Of a DNA stretch of 64,000 nucleotides, positions 27,285 to 35,510 are shown one piece after another. Every line of letters begins with the position of its first letter. Position 1 is the stretch's first letter. The stretch comes from Cytobacillus purgationiresistens. GTDB lineage: Bacteria; Bacillota; Bacilli; Bacillales; Cytobacillaceae. A program made the position numbers and the translations under genes. Location: the NCBI RefSeq assembly GCF_030813235.1, contig NZ_JAUSUB010000012.1, positions 62,001 through 126,000 on the forward strand, written 5' to 3'. The notes under the pieces are model-generated. The model saw only the letters and a program-made list of their open reading frames with translations. It had not been told where the DNA came from and ran no database searches.

Positions 27285-28763
27285 CTATAAAATAATAGCA
27301 ATTAATCCACCGGATCCTTCATTGATAATTCTCTCTAGTGTTTCTTTTAGTTTGTAACGGGCATTTTCCGGCATTAAGGACAGCTTTGCTTGAATCCCTT
27401 CTCTGACAATCGAGCTTAAGCTGCGACCAAAGATATCAGAGTTCCAAATTGAAAGCGGATCATCCTCAAAGTCTTGCATTAAGTATCTTACAAGCTCTTC
27501 GCTTTGCTTCTCAGTCCCTATGATTGGTGAGAATTCAGATTCAACATCAACCTTAATCATATGGATTGAAGGAGCTACTGCTTTCAGCCTTACACCAAAA
27601 CGCGATCCATGCCTAGTAATTTCAGGCTCATCTAAGCTCATATCAGCTAATGATGGGGCTGCAATTCCATAGCCTGTTTGTTTAACCATTCTTATTGCAT
27701 CTGATACTTGATCATATTCAGACTTTGCATGAGCAAATTCCTGCATCAGTTCAAGCAAATGGTCCTTACCGCGAATTTCTACACCTACGATTTCCTTCAG
27801 CACTTCATCATACAAGTCATCCGGTGCATATAAGTCGATTTCTGCAATTCCTTGACCCATTTCGATACCGGCTAAGCCGGCGCGATCAATAAACTCGAAG
27901 TCGCTAAATTGATGAACGACACGATCGACATCTCTTAATCTTTTAATATCCTTTACGGTTTCCTTTACTGCCTCTTGGTAGCTTTCTCTGAGCCAGTGGT
28001 CTTCATGAAGAACCATGACCCAGCTCGGAAGATTCACATTTACTTCAAGCACAGGGAATTCGTATAATGCTTCCCTCATTACATTGAATACATCAGTTTC
28101 TCTCATCCCTTCCACACTCATTGCAAGGACCGGTATATCATATTTCTCTGACAGCTTCACTCTTAAATCTTCTGTAGTCGGGTGGTGTGGCTGGACGCTG
28201 TTGATCACCATAATAAATGGCTTTCCTACTTCTTTTAATTCGTCAATCACTCTTTCTTCTGCTTCAAGATAGTTCGCCCGTGGTATCTCCCCAATTGTTC
28301 CGTCTGTTGTAATGACGACACCAATGGTTGAATGCTCTTGGATGACCTTTCTTGTGCCTATCTCAGCTGCTTCATGGAATGGAATTGGTTCTTCATACCA
28401 AGGTGTATTTATCATCCTTGGTCCATTTTCGTCCTCATAGCCTTTTGCACCCGGTACTGTGTACCCCACACAATCAACTAATCGGATATTAACATCTAAA
28501 CCTTCTTCTACGTGAACGGTTGCAGCTTGATTCGGAACAAACTTTGGTTCTGTTGTCATAATCGTCTTACCTGCAGCACTTTGAGGGAGCTCATCCTGGG
28601 TGCGTGCACGCTCTGCTTCATTTTCCATATTCGGCAAAACGGCTAGCTCCATGAATTTTTTTATAAAAGTCGATTTCCCGGTACGTACTGCACCAACTAC
28701 TCCGAAATAAATATCACCGCCTGTTCTTTCGGCAATATCCTTAAAAATATCTACCTTTTCCAA
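27285..28763 (-). CDS. spoIVA: Spore coat morphogenetic ATPase SpoIVA
   Basis: ATP-hydrolysing protein that polymerises on the forespore surface and forms the basement layer of the spore coat. Length is 492 residues, the same as the B. subtilis protein. Walker A GAVRTGKST is at about 24-32, the nucleotide-binding region continues through VDCVGY (about 97-102), and the C-terminal ends EGSGGLIAIIL, the conserved membrane-targeting end. AGGAGGGG precedes ATG 28763. Expressed in the mother cell in known Bacilli; a candidate promoter lies at 28831-28860. Confidence 0.97.
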   Translation of the reverse strand: MEKVDIFKDIAERTGGDIYFGVVGAVRTGKSTFIKKFMELAVLPNMENEAERARTQDELPQSAAGKTIMTTEPKFVPNQAATVHVEEGLDVNIRLVDCVGYTVPGAKGYEDENGPRMINTPWYEEPIPFHEAAEIGTRKVIQEHSTIGVVITTDGTIGEIPRANYLEAEERVIDELKEVGKPFIMVINSVQPHHPTTEDLRVKLSEKYDIPVLAMSVEGMRETDVFNVMREALYEFPVLEVNVNLPSWVMVLHEDHWLRESYQEAVKETVKDIKRLRDVDRVVHQFSDFEFIDRAGLAGIEMGQGIAEIDLYAPDDLYDEVLKEIVGVEIRGKDHLLELMQEFAHAKSEYDQVSDAIRMVKQTGYGIAAPSLADMSLDEPEITRHGSRFGVRLKAVAPSIHMIKVDVESEFSPIIGTEKQSEELVRYLMQDFEDDPLSIWNSDIFGRSLSSIVREGIQAKLSLMPENARYKLKETLERIINEGSGGLIAIIL

Positions 28764-28830
28764 GTGATCCCCTCCTGAATCTTGAGTTAGTGGGATAATA
28801 TTATCCAGTCATTTATATTTGTACAATATA

Positions 28831-28860
28831 TGTGTATGACGTTGTCCCATATTTATATGT
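28831..28860 (-). promoter_or_regulatory. Candidate sigma-E promoter of spoIVA
   Basis: On the minus strand ACATATA, 15 bases, CATACACA, near the sigma-E consensus (KMATATT / CATACANT). A CATATATT six bases further on is an alternative -10 and is part of the 16-mer shared with the yunB upstream region. Confidence 0.45.
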
Positions 28861-28974
28861 CAACTTTTTTGAAATTGCCCCTTTCATATTTTATTCGTTA
28901 TCCTTTTATTTCTTTTGCATTGCACTCCAAGTTGGTTAGCTTTAAAAATATTTCTATAAAAGGGACGTGCACAA

Positions 28975-29019
28975 ATAAAAAACCCTTCCTCTACAATATA
29001 TTTTGTAGAAGGAAGGGTT
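28975..29019 (-). terminator. Intrinsic terminator of yphF
   Basis: AACCCTTCC...TCTACA / TGTAGA...GGAAGGGTT stem with a T-run on the minus strand, immediately after the yphF stop. Confidence 0.9.
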
Positions 29020-29023
29020 ATGA

Positions 29024-29737
29024 CTAATTCACTAAAAAGATTGGATCATTTGTTTCTGAATCGATTGTATAAGGCAAAGAATAGGCAGGTACAAAAGCTG
29101 AATCCCGAACGAGCAAACCTCTAATATCATCTCCAGGCTGATAATCTATGTCTCCCTTTTGAATGATTTGCATTAAATCGATACGGTAGTCCACATAAAC
29201 CTCACCATCTCCAGTCACGACAAATGGTAGGTCCTGTCCGCTAAAAGGACTATATACAACAGGATCTTCTTTATAGCCTAATTTAGAATAATCAAGTGAA
29301 TACACATTCCCAGCAATATGATCTTTATAGGGCGGATATCCTTGTGATCTAATCCGAATTTTTATATCTCTAATCATTTCGGCTATTCTTAAGTCAGAAA
29401 GCTTTACTTCAGGTTCAGTCTCAGCATTTATTAAGACATACTGAAATACTCCACCGGCTTCGAAAGAGTTACCAGGATACTCAGCCATATACTGCGGAAT
29501 AATTTTCTTGAAATCAATTGGATATTTTTGATATATTGGTGTATCTTTTTCTGTTGTTTTAATCGGCAATAGCCCTTGATTTTTTTCTTTATATCCATCG
29601 ATAGCATTTTGCACTTGGTTGATTTGATCTTCATATGGAATCTGATTTTTAGCCTTTTGATCTTCAGGATACATACAGCCAGCAAGTACAACCATAACTA
29701 AGGTGAGGACAGACATCATTGTTAACTTTTTCATCAT
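29024..29737 (-). CDS. yphF: Lipoprotein YphF
   Basis: A 237-residue predicted lipoprotein: hydrophobic signal peptide, then lipobox VLAGC with Cys21 as the lipidated residue, followed by a soluble domain (about 40-235). It matches the YphF family of Bacillus, whose function is unknown; its place between spoIVA and yphE is conserved. The start is ATG 29737 or the adjacent ATG one codon later; the ribosome site (AAAGGTT) is modest. Confidence 0.8.
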   Translation of the reverse strand: MMKKLTMMSVLTLVMVVLAGCMYPEDQKAKNQIPYEDQINQVQNAIDGYKEKNQGLLPIKTTEKDTPIYQKYPIDFKKIIPQYMAEYPGNSFEAGGVFQYVLINAETEPEVKLSDLRIAEMIRDIKIRIRSQGYPPYKDHIAGNVYSLDYSKLGYKEDPVVYSPFSGQDLPFVVTGDGEVYVDYRIDLMQIIQKGDIDYQPGDDIRGLLVRDSAFVPAYSLPYTIDSETNDPIFLVN

Positions 29738-29836
29738 TTAAATCAACCTTTATCGGATTATGTATTTTTTCTCATATAGTCGCTTTTAGGGAGCAAAGAA
29801 GGCTTGTCCAACCTAGTAGCAAGCTCCCTTAAGCAC

Positions 29837-30040
29837 TCACTCTGGCACTGGACCACTGAATACAACCAAAAATATTATAATTCCACTTACAACCATAAAG
29901 CCATAAGCAAACAACGCAGTCACTAATTTGATTGCACCATTCTTCATTTTAAAACGGCTTAAATAGATCAAGATAATAGCAATAAACATAAATCCCATTG
30001 AAGCAAGGGAAATCCACATTTTCATTAAACCTGGTGACAT
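29837..30040 (-). CDS. yphE: DUF2768 small membrane protein YphE
   Basis: A 67-residue protein with two membrane helices (about 7-28 and 37-60), matching DUF2768/YphE. Function unknown; conserved between gpsA and yphF in Bacillus. ATG 30040 has GGAG 8 bases upstream; a GTG three codons earlier overlaps that site. A stem GGGAGC...GCTCCC (29789-29824) just after it may terminate transcription. Confidence 0.8.
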   Translation of the reverse strand: MSPGLMKMWISLASMGFMFIAIILIYLSRFKMKNGAIKLVTALFAYGFMVVSGIIIFLVVFSGPVPE

Positions 30041-30164
30041 CCTAATCACTCCTTTTTCCGAGAAGTATTATAACATACAGTGATAACGGATTCACAGCTT
30101 TTACGAGTAAGTTTGTCAATGATCATAAGATTCCGTCATTTTTTAATATAATGACTTAAAAATA

Positions 30165-30198
30165 ACCGAGGTAAAGAAGGGGCAGTTCCTTACCTCGG
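30165..30198 (-). terminator. Terminator-like hairpin after gpsA
   Basis: CCGAGGTAAG / CTTTACCTCGG stem followed by TTATTTTT on the minus strand, about 140 bases after the gpsA stop. Confidence 0.7.
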
Positions 30199-30337
30199 CA
30201 CGATGACTAAAATACCCATTCACCCTGTTCATTTTACCAGTTTGCTTCGTGGCATTGTATGCAAAAGAACACCAACCCGTATCCTCAAATGCCTATATTT
30301 TTATATAACATTCATTTTTTAATGATTTTTTACTTTT

Positions 30338-31378
30338 TCAGTCTTCAAAAAAATTTGCGATATCTTCCATTTCATTTGTTTTTGACCGAGCCATTAATAA
30401 GTCTACTCCGTCCTTTGCATTTACATTATTGAACAAAACATCATATAGCACAGAAGTAATCGGCATTTGAACATTGTATTTTTCAGCCAGTTGGTGCGCA
30501 GCTTTTGTTGTGCGAACACCCTCTACAACCATTCCCATATTATCAAGAACCTCTTGTAAGTTTTGGCCTTTTCCAAGCATATTCCCAGCTCTCCAGTTGC
30601 GCGAATGTACACTTGTGCATGTCACAATCAGGTCACCTATTCCCGCAAGCCCAGAAAACGTTAGTGGACTTGCCCCCATCTTCACACCAAGGCGGGATAT
30701 TTCAGCTAGTCCTCTTGTTATTAAAGCAGCTTTCGCATTATCACCATAACCTAGTCCATCGGAAATTCCTGCAGCTAATGCAATAATATTTTTAAGAGCG
30801 CCGCCAATCTCCACTCCAACAATATCAGCATTCGTATAAACTCTAAAGTTCTGGTTTATAAATAGGTCTTGAATTCTTTCTGCCGTCATCATATCCTTTG
30901 ATGAAACCGCAACCGTAGTCGGATGCCTTAAGCTCACTTCCTCAGCGTGGCTTGGTCCTGATAGAACAACAACACTATGTAACAACTCTGCTGGCATTTC
31001 CTGTTCAATCATCTCAGAAATTCTAAGTAGACTATCCGGTTCAATCCCTTTGCTCACATGAACAATCGTTAACGGTTCTGTACGCAAATCAGCAATTTGG
31101 TTTAGGACATCACGAATCGCCTTCGTAGGAATAGCCAAAACAATGGTATCGATTCCTGTTAATGCTTCCTCTAATGATGAATAGCCAGTAATATTATGAG
31201 GCAATTTTATGTCTGGCAAGTACTTTTCATTTGTATGAAGGTCATTAATCTCATTAATCTGTTCAGCCTTATGTCCCCACAGCCTCACATGGTGTCCATT
31301 ATCAGCTAATACCATCGCTAATGCCGTCCCCCAACTGCCAGCACCAATTACAGCTACATTTTCAATGTTTCTCTTCAT
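30338..31378 (-). CDS. gpsA: Glycerol-3-phosphate dehydrogenase [NAD(P)+]
   Basis: Makes sn-glycerol-3-phosphate from dihydroxyacetone phosphate for phospholipid synthesis. The 346-residue protein has the NAD loop [10 protein letters not shown] (12-21), KGIEP (about 110-114) and [13 protein letters not shown] (about 193-205), in which the Lys is the catalytic residue. In the standard Bacillus order it is downstream of der. Confidence 0.96.
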   Translation of the reverse strand: MKRNIENVAVIGAGSWGTALAMVLADNGHHVRLWGHKAEQINEINDLHTNEKYLPDIKLPHNITGYSSLEEALTGIDTIVLAIPTKAIRDVLNQIADLRTEPLTIVHVSKGIEPDSLLRISEMIEQEMPAELLHSVVVLSGPSHAEEVSLRHPTTVAVSSKDMMTAERIQDLFINQNFRVYTNADIVGVEIGGALKNIIALAAGISDGLGYGDNAKAALITRGLAEISRLGVKMGASPLTFSGLAGIGDLIVTCTSVHSRNWRAGNMLGKGQNLQEVLDNMGMVVEGVRTTKAAHQLAEKYNVQMPITSVLYDVLFNNVNAKDGVDLLMARSKTNEMEDIANFFED

Positions 31379-31584
31379 CCAATCACTGCCTTTTTTATTT
31401 TTTATTTAGATTTCTCACTAACAATGCTCCATCATCTTGAACATGGCTGATGTCACCAATTGATATTTTATATTATATCAGGCAATAACCAGTTTTTCTT
31501 CATATCACGCTTACAGTTCAACGTCTCTTAAGGCAAAAAGAAACGAATGGCAGTCTTCCGCCCTCATTTCCCATATCTTAAGTT

Positions 31585-31608
31585 TAAGGCCCACAGAATG
31601 TGGGCCTC
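31585..31608 (-). terminator. Hairpin downstream of der
   Basis: AGGCCCACA / TGTGGGCCT perfect 9-bp stem with a 3-base loop. The T-run is short (TTAAACTT), so its strength as a terminator is uncertain. Confidence 0.55.
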
Positions 31609-31669
31609 GTAGCTGTTGCTGATGATTAATTCATAATTTAACATGATATATCCACATTAAGCATGTGTA

Positions 31670-31819
31670 GCTGAGCAAGGCGGTTCCGCTTTTCTTTGTC
31701 CAGCTCCACCACCTAGCCCCTCGAGGTCTTAAGTCACATTGGAATTGAAGGGAAGAACACCTTCATTTCCAATGCGCCTTAAGCTTGTCGGGGCTGAGCA
31801 AGGCGGTTCCGCTTTTCTT
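31670..31819 (-). repeat. Dispersed intergenic repeat, family 1, copy abutting the der stop codon
   Basis: On the minus strand one full copy (31819 to 31697) runs from AAGAAAAGCGG through GCCCCGACAAGCTTAAGG, a 15-bp hairpin (31739-31776, one mismatch) and GGTGGTGGAGCTGGACAAA. It is followed by the first 27 bases of a second copy (31670-31696). The 27-base heads at 31670-31696 and 31793-31819 are identical direct repeats. The der stop codon overlaps the outer edge. Confidence 0.75.
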
Positions 31820-33128
31820 ATTTCCGTTCTCTTGCGAAGATTTTTATTGGAGTGCCTTCAAAACCGAATGCGTCTCTGATTCGGTTTTCTAAAAATCTTT
31901 CGTATGAGAAATGCATGAGTTCAGGTTCATTTACGAATATAACGAAAGTTGGCGGTTTAACAGCCACTTGTGTTGCATAGTAAATTCTGAGTCTTCTACC
32001 TTTATCAGTTGGTGTTGGATTCATTGCAACGGCATCCATAATGACGTCATTCAGGACACTTGTTTCCACGCGACGCGCATGGTTTTCACTCGCCGTATTG
32101 ATCATAGGGATAAGTGTGTGAATACGCTTCTTCGTAAGAGCAGATAAGAACACAATAGGTGCATAGTCAAGAAATTTAAAATGATCTCTTATATTTTTTT
32201 CAAAGAGTTTCATTGTTTTTTCATCTTTTTCAACTGCATCCCATTTGTTTACAACAACCACTATAGCTCTGCCGGCATCATGGGCATAACCTGCAATTTT
32301 CATGTCTTGCTCAATGATACCTTCTTCCCCATCAATGACAACAAGGACGACATCAGAACGTTCAATCGCTCTTAAGGCACGCAACACACTGTATTTTTCT
32401 GTTGTTTCATAAACTTTTCCTTTTTTACGCATTCCCGCAGTATCAATGATGACATATTTATTGCCATTATAAGCTAACTGAGAGTCAATCGCATCTCGAG
32501 TTGTTCCAGCAAGATCAGATACAATCACTCGGTCTTCGCCAAGGATGGCATTCACAAGAGATGACTTTCCGACATTTGGTCGGCCAATTAGTGAGAACTT
32601 TATCACATCATCGTCGTACTTCAGCTCATCATGCTTAGGGAAACTCTTTGCAGCTTCGTCAAGTAAATCACCTAATCCAAGTCCGTGGGAACCTGAGATT
32701 GGGAATGGTTCGCCAAAACCAAGAGAGTAAAAGTCGTATATTTGCTGTCTCATTTCTGGGTTGTCGATTTTATTTACAGCAAGAACAACAGGCTTCTTAG
32801 CTTTATAAAGAATTTTTGCCACTTCTTCATCCGCAGAAGTTACTCCTTCACGACCATTTACTAAGAAGACAATCACATCTGCTTCATCTATCGCAATTTC
32901 TGCTTGCTGACGTATTTGTTCTAAGAATGGCTCGTCACCAATATCAATTCCGCCTGTGTCAATAATATTAAACTCATGTGTTAACCAATCAGCTGAGCTA
33001 TAAATTCTATCTCGAGTAACACCCGGAATATCTTCGACAATCGATATCCGTTCTCCTACAATTCTGTTAAATATAGTTGATTTTCCAACGTTCGGACGTC
33101 CGACAATAGCCAAAACAGGTTTTGTCAT
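31818..33128 (-). CDS. der: Ribosome biogenesis GTPase Der (EngA)
   Basis: Essential GTPase of 50S subunit assembly with two tandem G domains and a KH-like C-terminal domain. The 436-residue protein shows GRPNVGKST (about 10-18) and GRPNVGKSS (about 182-190), NKxD motifs VNKID and VNKWD, and DTGG and DTAG switch motifs. ATG 33128 is chosen because GGGG lies 8 bases upstream and the length equals that of the B. subtilis protein. The stop codon falls in a dispersed repeat. Confidence 0.97.
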   Translation of the reverse strand: MTKPVLAIVGRPNVGKSTIFNRIVGERISIVEDIPGVTRDRIYSSADWLTHEFNIIDTGGIDIGDEPFLEQIRQQAEIAIDEADVIVFLVNGREGVTSADEEVAKILYKAKKPVVLAVNKIDNPEMRQQIYDFYSLGFGEPFPISGSHGLGLGDLLDEAAKSFPKHDELKYDDDVIKFSLIGRPNVGKSSLVNAILGEDRVIVSDLAGTTRDAIDSQLAYNGNKYVIIDTAGMRKKGKVYETTEKYSVLRALRAIERSDVVLVVIDGEEGIIEQDMKIAGYAHDAGRAIVVVVNKWDAVEKDEKTMKLFEKNIRDHFKFLDYAPIVFLSALTKKRIHTLIPMINTASENHARRVETSVLNDVIMDAVAMNPTPTDKGRRLRIYYATQVAVKPPTFVIFVNEPELMHFSYERFLENRIRDAFGFEGTPIKIFARERK

Positions 33129-33154
33129 GAACATCACCCCTTCAATTCTTTTTA

Positions 33155-33200
33155 TGGAGAAGCGCTAGCGCCTAAATCATCTCGGGAAATGAAGGCTAGC
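33155..33200. repeat. Remnant of dispersed repeat family 1
   Basis: Short stretch GGAGAAGCGCTAGCGCC with decayed continuation. It resembles the head of the family-1 repeat but is too short to be sure. Confidence 0.35.
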
Positions 33201-33305
33201 TCGCTTAAAAAATAGCCATTCATAAACATCTTTATATTCTAATGGAATATGCCTTTAGAGCTTCATATGAATCCCAATCGATTATAGCTTTATTTTTTCT
33301 CAGGA

Positions 33306-33335
33306 AATAAACCCTTCTGTCAAATTAGAAGGGTC
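33306..33335 (-). terminator. Intrinsic terminator after the YIEGIA cluster
   Basis: ACCCTTCTA / AGAAGGGT stem followed by TTTATTT on the minus strand, about 65 bases after the last gene of the cluster. Confidence 0.8.
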
Positions 33336-33398
33336 TAACTACACTATATTACCAAAGTGATACCTTCCTTACAAGAACAAGCTTGTTAAAGATGTATT

Positions 33399-33584
33399 TT
33401 AATGTTTAACAATCACATAAATTTCTTCTGTTAACAGGTGGGCAATCCCGTCTAAAATGGCTTCTAGATTCGTTGCGATAATTTCCATTTCTTCCTTGCT
33501 CTCACAGTGAAAGACCGAAGTCCCGCTCGGTACCTTAGCCGGATTGGTTGTAATGATGGCCAGCACAAATTTTTCCAGATCCAT
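33399..33584 (-). CDS. Capping complex subunit for YIEGIA
   Basis: A 61-residue soluble protein. LEKFVLAIITTNPAKVPSG at its start and the ILDGIAHLLTEEIYVIVKH end match the small family annotated as capping complex subunit for YIEGIA proteins. It follows the YIEGIA gene with the stop of one overlapping the first possible starts of the other. ATG 33584 is preferred because GGGGTGAT sits at good spacing; ATG 33593 is an alternative. It probably acts with the product of the neighbouring gene in sporulation. Confidence 0.75.
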   Translation of the reverse strand: MDLEKFVLAIITTNPAKVPSGTSVFHCESKEEMEIIATNLEAILDGIAHLLTEEIYVIVKH

Positions 33585-33592
33585 TTCTTCCA

Positions 33593-34477
33593 TCACCCCT
33601 CTGTCTCCGTATGTCTTTCAGTAGGCATTTTTATCGCATTCTCCAGGGTTGGCACGGCGCCAATTACATTGATCGCTCTTTTAACATCCCTTACTTGCGG
33701 CAAAATAAATACCCCTACCCGACCGTCATCAAGATCCCTTTTTGCTAACGGAACGAGTGCTGGTGTACCTGAATCACGAAATACACCTAGTGTTGTTGAC
33801 ACGTCGTGAAGAATGGCTTGCCTTTGTCCGAGATTGGCAATCGTTGAACGCACATTAAAATTTTTAGGCTTTAAAATAAATCCCATGCCATATTTAAGCA
33901 CTTCCTCCTGCCTTTCCGGGAGGCCTATATTCATTATGTAAATATTATCTATGAATAAGCCAGCTCCTTCAAAATGCGGCTCTACGTATTCAATATCAAC
34001 AATGTCCTCAAGCTTACCACCACTCATAAGCACTTTCGATACGATTATAGCAATCACAGCTACACTGATTGAAACCCATACATTAAAAACTAAATACGCA
34101 AGTGTGCTGATAAGTGCGGTAAACATCACAAGATAATTCCTGCTTTCAAATGCAATTGCGATGCCTTCTATATAAGTCCTTCCCCGAGGAACCATTTCAA
34201 AGCTGTCCAATTCAGTTAACGTATTCCTCTCCATATTCCTTACTTCTCTAAATTGAGAAGCTGCCACTGTTAAAAATGTAATGGCCGTAAAATCTTCCTC
34301 CATAATGGACGGAATCGCTACACTTCCCAAGCCTGCTGCAATGAAACCTAATGCAATGTGAATAATCTTTCCATGTAAGTATGTTGGGTATTGCCGATAG
34401 TCTGTCCGAAGCATATAAATTCTTGTCGCTGTTCCCACAAGCAATCCTAATATAATCGGATAAGTATATTCATTCAT
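33593..34477 (-). CDS. yphB: YIEGIA-family sporulation membrane protein (YphB)
   Basis: A 294-residue membrane protein with N-terminal hydrophobic segments (about 5-20 and 38-60), the family-naming YIEGIA motif (about 102-107), two further membrane segments (about 115-155) and a soluble C-terminal domain (about 165-290). It matches YphB of B. subtilis, which I recall as a spore-envelope assembly factor. It overlaps yphA by 8 bases and the capping subunit by 3 or fewer. Biochemical function unknown. Confidence 0.8.
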   Translation of the reverse strand: MNEYTYPIILGLLVGTATRIYMLRTDYRQYPTYLHGKIIHIALGFIAAGLGSVAIPSIMEEDFTAITFLTVAASQFREVRNMERNTLTELDSFEMVPRGRTYIEGIAIAFESRNYLVMFTALISTLAYLVFNVWVSISVAVIAIIVSKVLMSGGKLEDIVDIEYVEPHFEGAGLFIDNIYIMNIGLPERQEEVLKYGMGFILKPKNFNVRSTIANLGQRQAILHDVSTTLGVFRDSGTPALVPLAKRDLDDGRVGVFILPQVRDVKRAINVIGAVPTLENAIKMPTERHTETEG

Positions 34478-35081
34478 GATAATTCTGCTTCTCCTTTTCT
34501 AGCTGATTCAGGTGAACTTCAAAATAGGAAGCACTGTACTCCAAGGCATTCCATATCGCCACAAAGGCGACAGACAACGCAATTGCATCTAAAGACATAA
34601 GCGAACCAACCGTATGCGGAAAAGAGAACTTACTAATAATTAATGCATATAACACTTCCCCATTCACTGCACCCATCAAAATAATAACCACTCTCATCAA
34701 CCGATTTTCATGGAGCATAATAGCTAAATAAACCAATAATATAGAAAGCATCCATTTTCTATCAAAAATTACCCATACCGGATCAAATAACTCGAACAGC
34801 AAAAAACTAACATATGCGAGTAAAATGATGAGATGACAAATAAGAGCATAAGCCATCTTTGGTTTAGATAAACGACCAACCAAAATATACAACGTCAATA
34901 ATAATAAAACAGACGCAAAGGTCACCTTAATTCCGCCTAATTCTATTGAAAAGGATGAAGAAATGATTACCAGCAAGAGTCCAATAGAAAGCGGCAGCCT
35001 TAGTACCTGATTTTTATTTAGTAAAAATGTAATAATAACCCAAAGAACCCAAGAAACCCAATAAAATGTTAAACCTTCCAA
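34470..35081 (-). CDS. yphA: Membrane protein YphA
   Basis: A 203-residue protein with about six membrane helices and a short charged C-terminus; it matches YphA, the conserved partner gene of yphB. Function unknown. The start is TTG 35081 because GGAGGTG precedes it at ideal spacing and the length fits the family; the upstream TTG at 35117 has no site. First gene of yphA-yphB-capping subunit. Confidence 0.75.
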   Translation of the reverse strand: MEGLTFYWVSWVLWVIITFLLNKNQVLRLPLSIGLLLVIISSSFSIELGGIKVTFASVLLLLTLYILVGRLSKPKMAYALICHLIILLAYVSFLLFELFDPVWVIFDRKWMLSILLVYLAIMLHENRLMRVVIILMGAVNGEVLYALIISKFSFPHTVGSLMSLDAIALSVAFVAIWNALEYSASYFEVHLNQLEKEKQNYHE

Positions 35082-35137
35082 CTCTACACCTCCTACTTTC
35101 CCCATTATGGCTCGCAAATATGTACTTTAATCTTTTT

Positions 35138-35167
35138 TGCATAAAAATAGTCCCTCTCATCATGTTA
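35138..35167 (+). promoter_or_regulatory. Candidate sigma-G promoter of ypzI
   Basis: TGCATA, 17 bases, CATGTTA, fitting the sigma-G pattern (TGnATA, CATnnTA). The predicted start is only about 15 bases before the ATG. Confidence 0.5.
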
Positions 35168-35187
35168 ATAAGAGGGAGGTGTTAATT

Positions 35188-35325
35188 ATGGGAAAGGATC
35201 GCCAAGAAAAAAAGCTAAAAAAGAGTCATAGAGTAGAATCAGATCGCGACCAAGCGCTTCACAACAAAGGAGCGACCAGCCTCCAAAGCCCCGAAGAAGC
35301 AAGAGCATTAAACGATAATAAGTAA
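35188..35325 (+). CDS. ypzI: YpzI-family small protein
   Basis: A 45-residue, highly charged protein (MGKDRQEKKLKKS..., ...SPEEARALNDNK) of the YpzI family, which is restricted to spore-forming Bacillaceae. The function is unknown; the small charged nature and a sigma-G-like promoter suggest a forespore protein. ATG 35188 is preceded by GGGAGGT; the frame is open back to 35137, but that part lies in the promoter. It is divergent from yphA and followed by a dispersed repeat and a terminator. Confidence 0.8.
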   Translation: MGKDRQEKKLKKSHRVESDRDQALHNKGATSLQSPEEARALNDNK

Positions 35326-35328
35326 AAA

Positions 35329-35440
35329 GAAATGCGGAAACGACTTGCTCTGCCCCGACGACGTGCTTAAGAGGGGGAGAGAAGATGCAATATGTGCTTC
35401 AGACCTCGATCTTGGCGCTTCAGCTGAACAGAGTCTGTCT
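35329..35440 (+). repeat. Dispersed intergenic repeat, family 1, copy after ypzI
   Basis: Starts GAAATGCGG, continues CTTGCTCTGCCCCGACGACGTG and CTTAAGAGGGGG, and closes with CAGACCTCGA and GCTTCAGCTGAACAGAG. It is the same framework as the copy at 31697-31819, but the central hairpin is degraded. Confidence 0.6.
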
Positions 35441-35441
35441 T

Positions 35442-35480
35442 AAAACAGTTTGAGATGATCACATTATCTCAAACTGTTTT
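35442..35480. terminator. Strong bidirectional terminator after ypzI
   Basis: 15-bp perfect stem AAAACAGTTTGAGAT / ATCTCAAACTGTTTT with a 9-base loop. Confidence 0.85.
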
Positions 35481-35510
35481 ATTTTCCCCCTGATAGTATC
35501 CTGCATTGAA

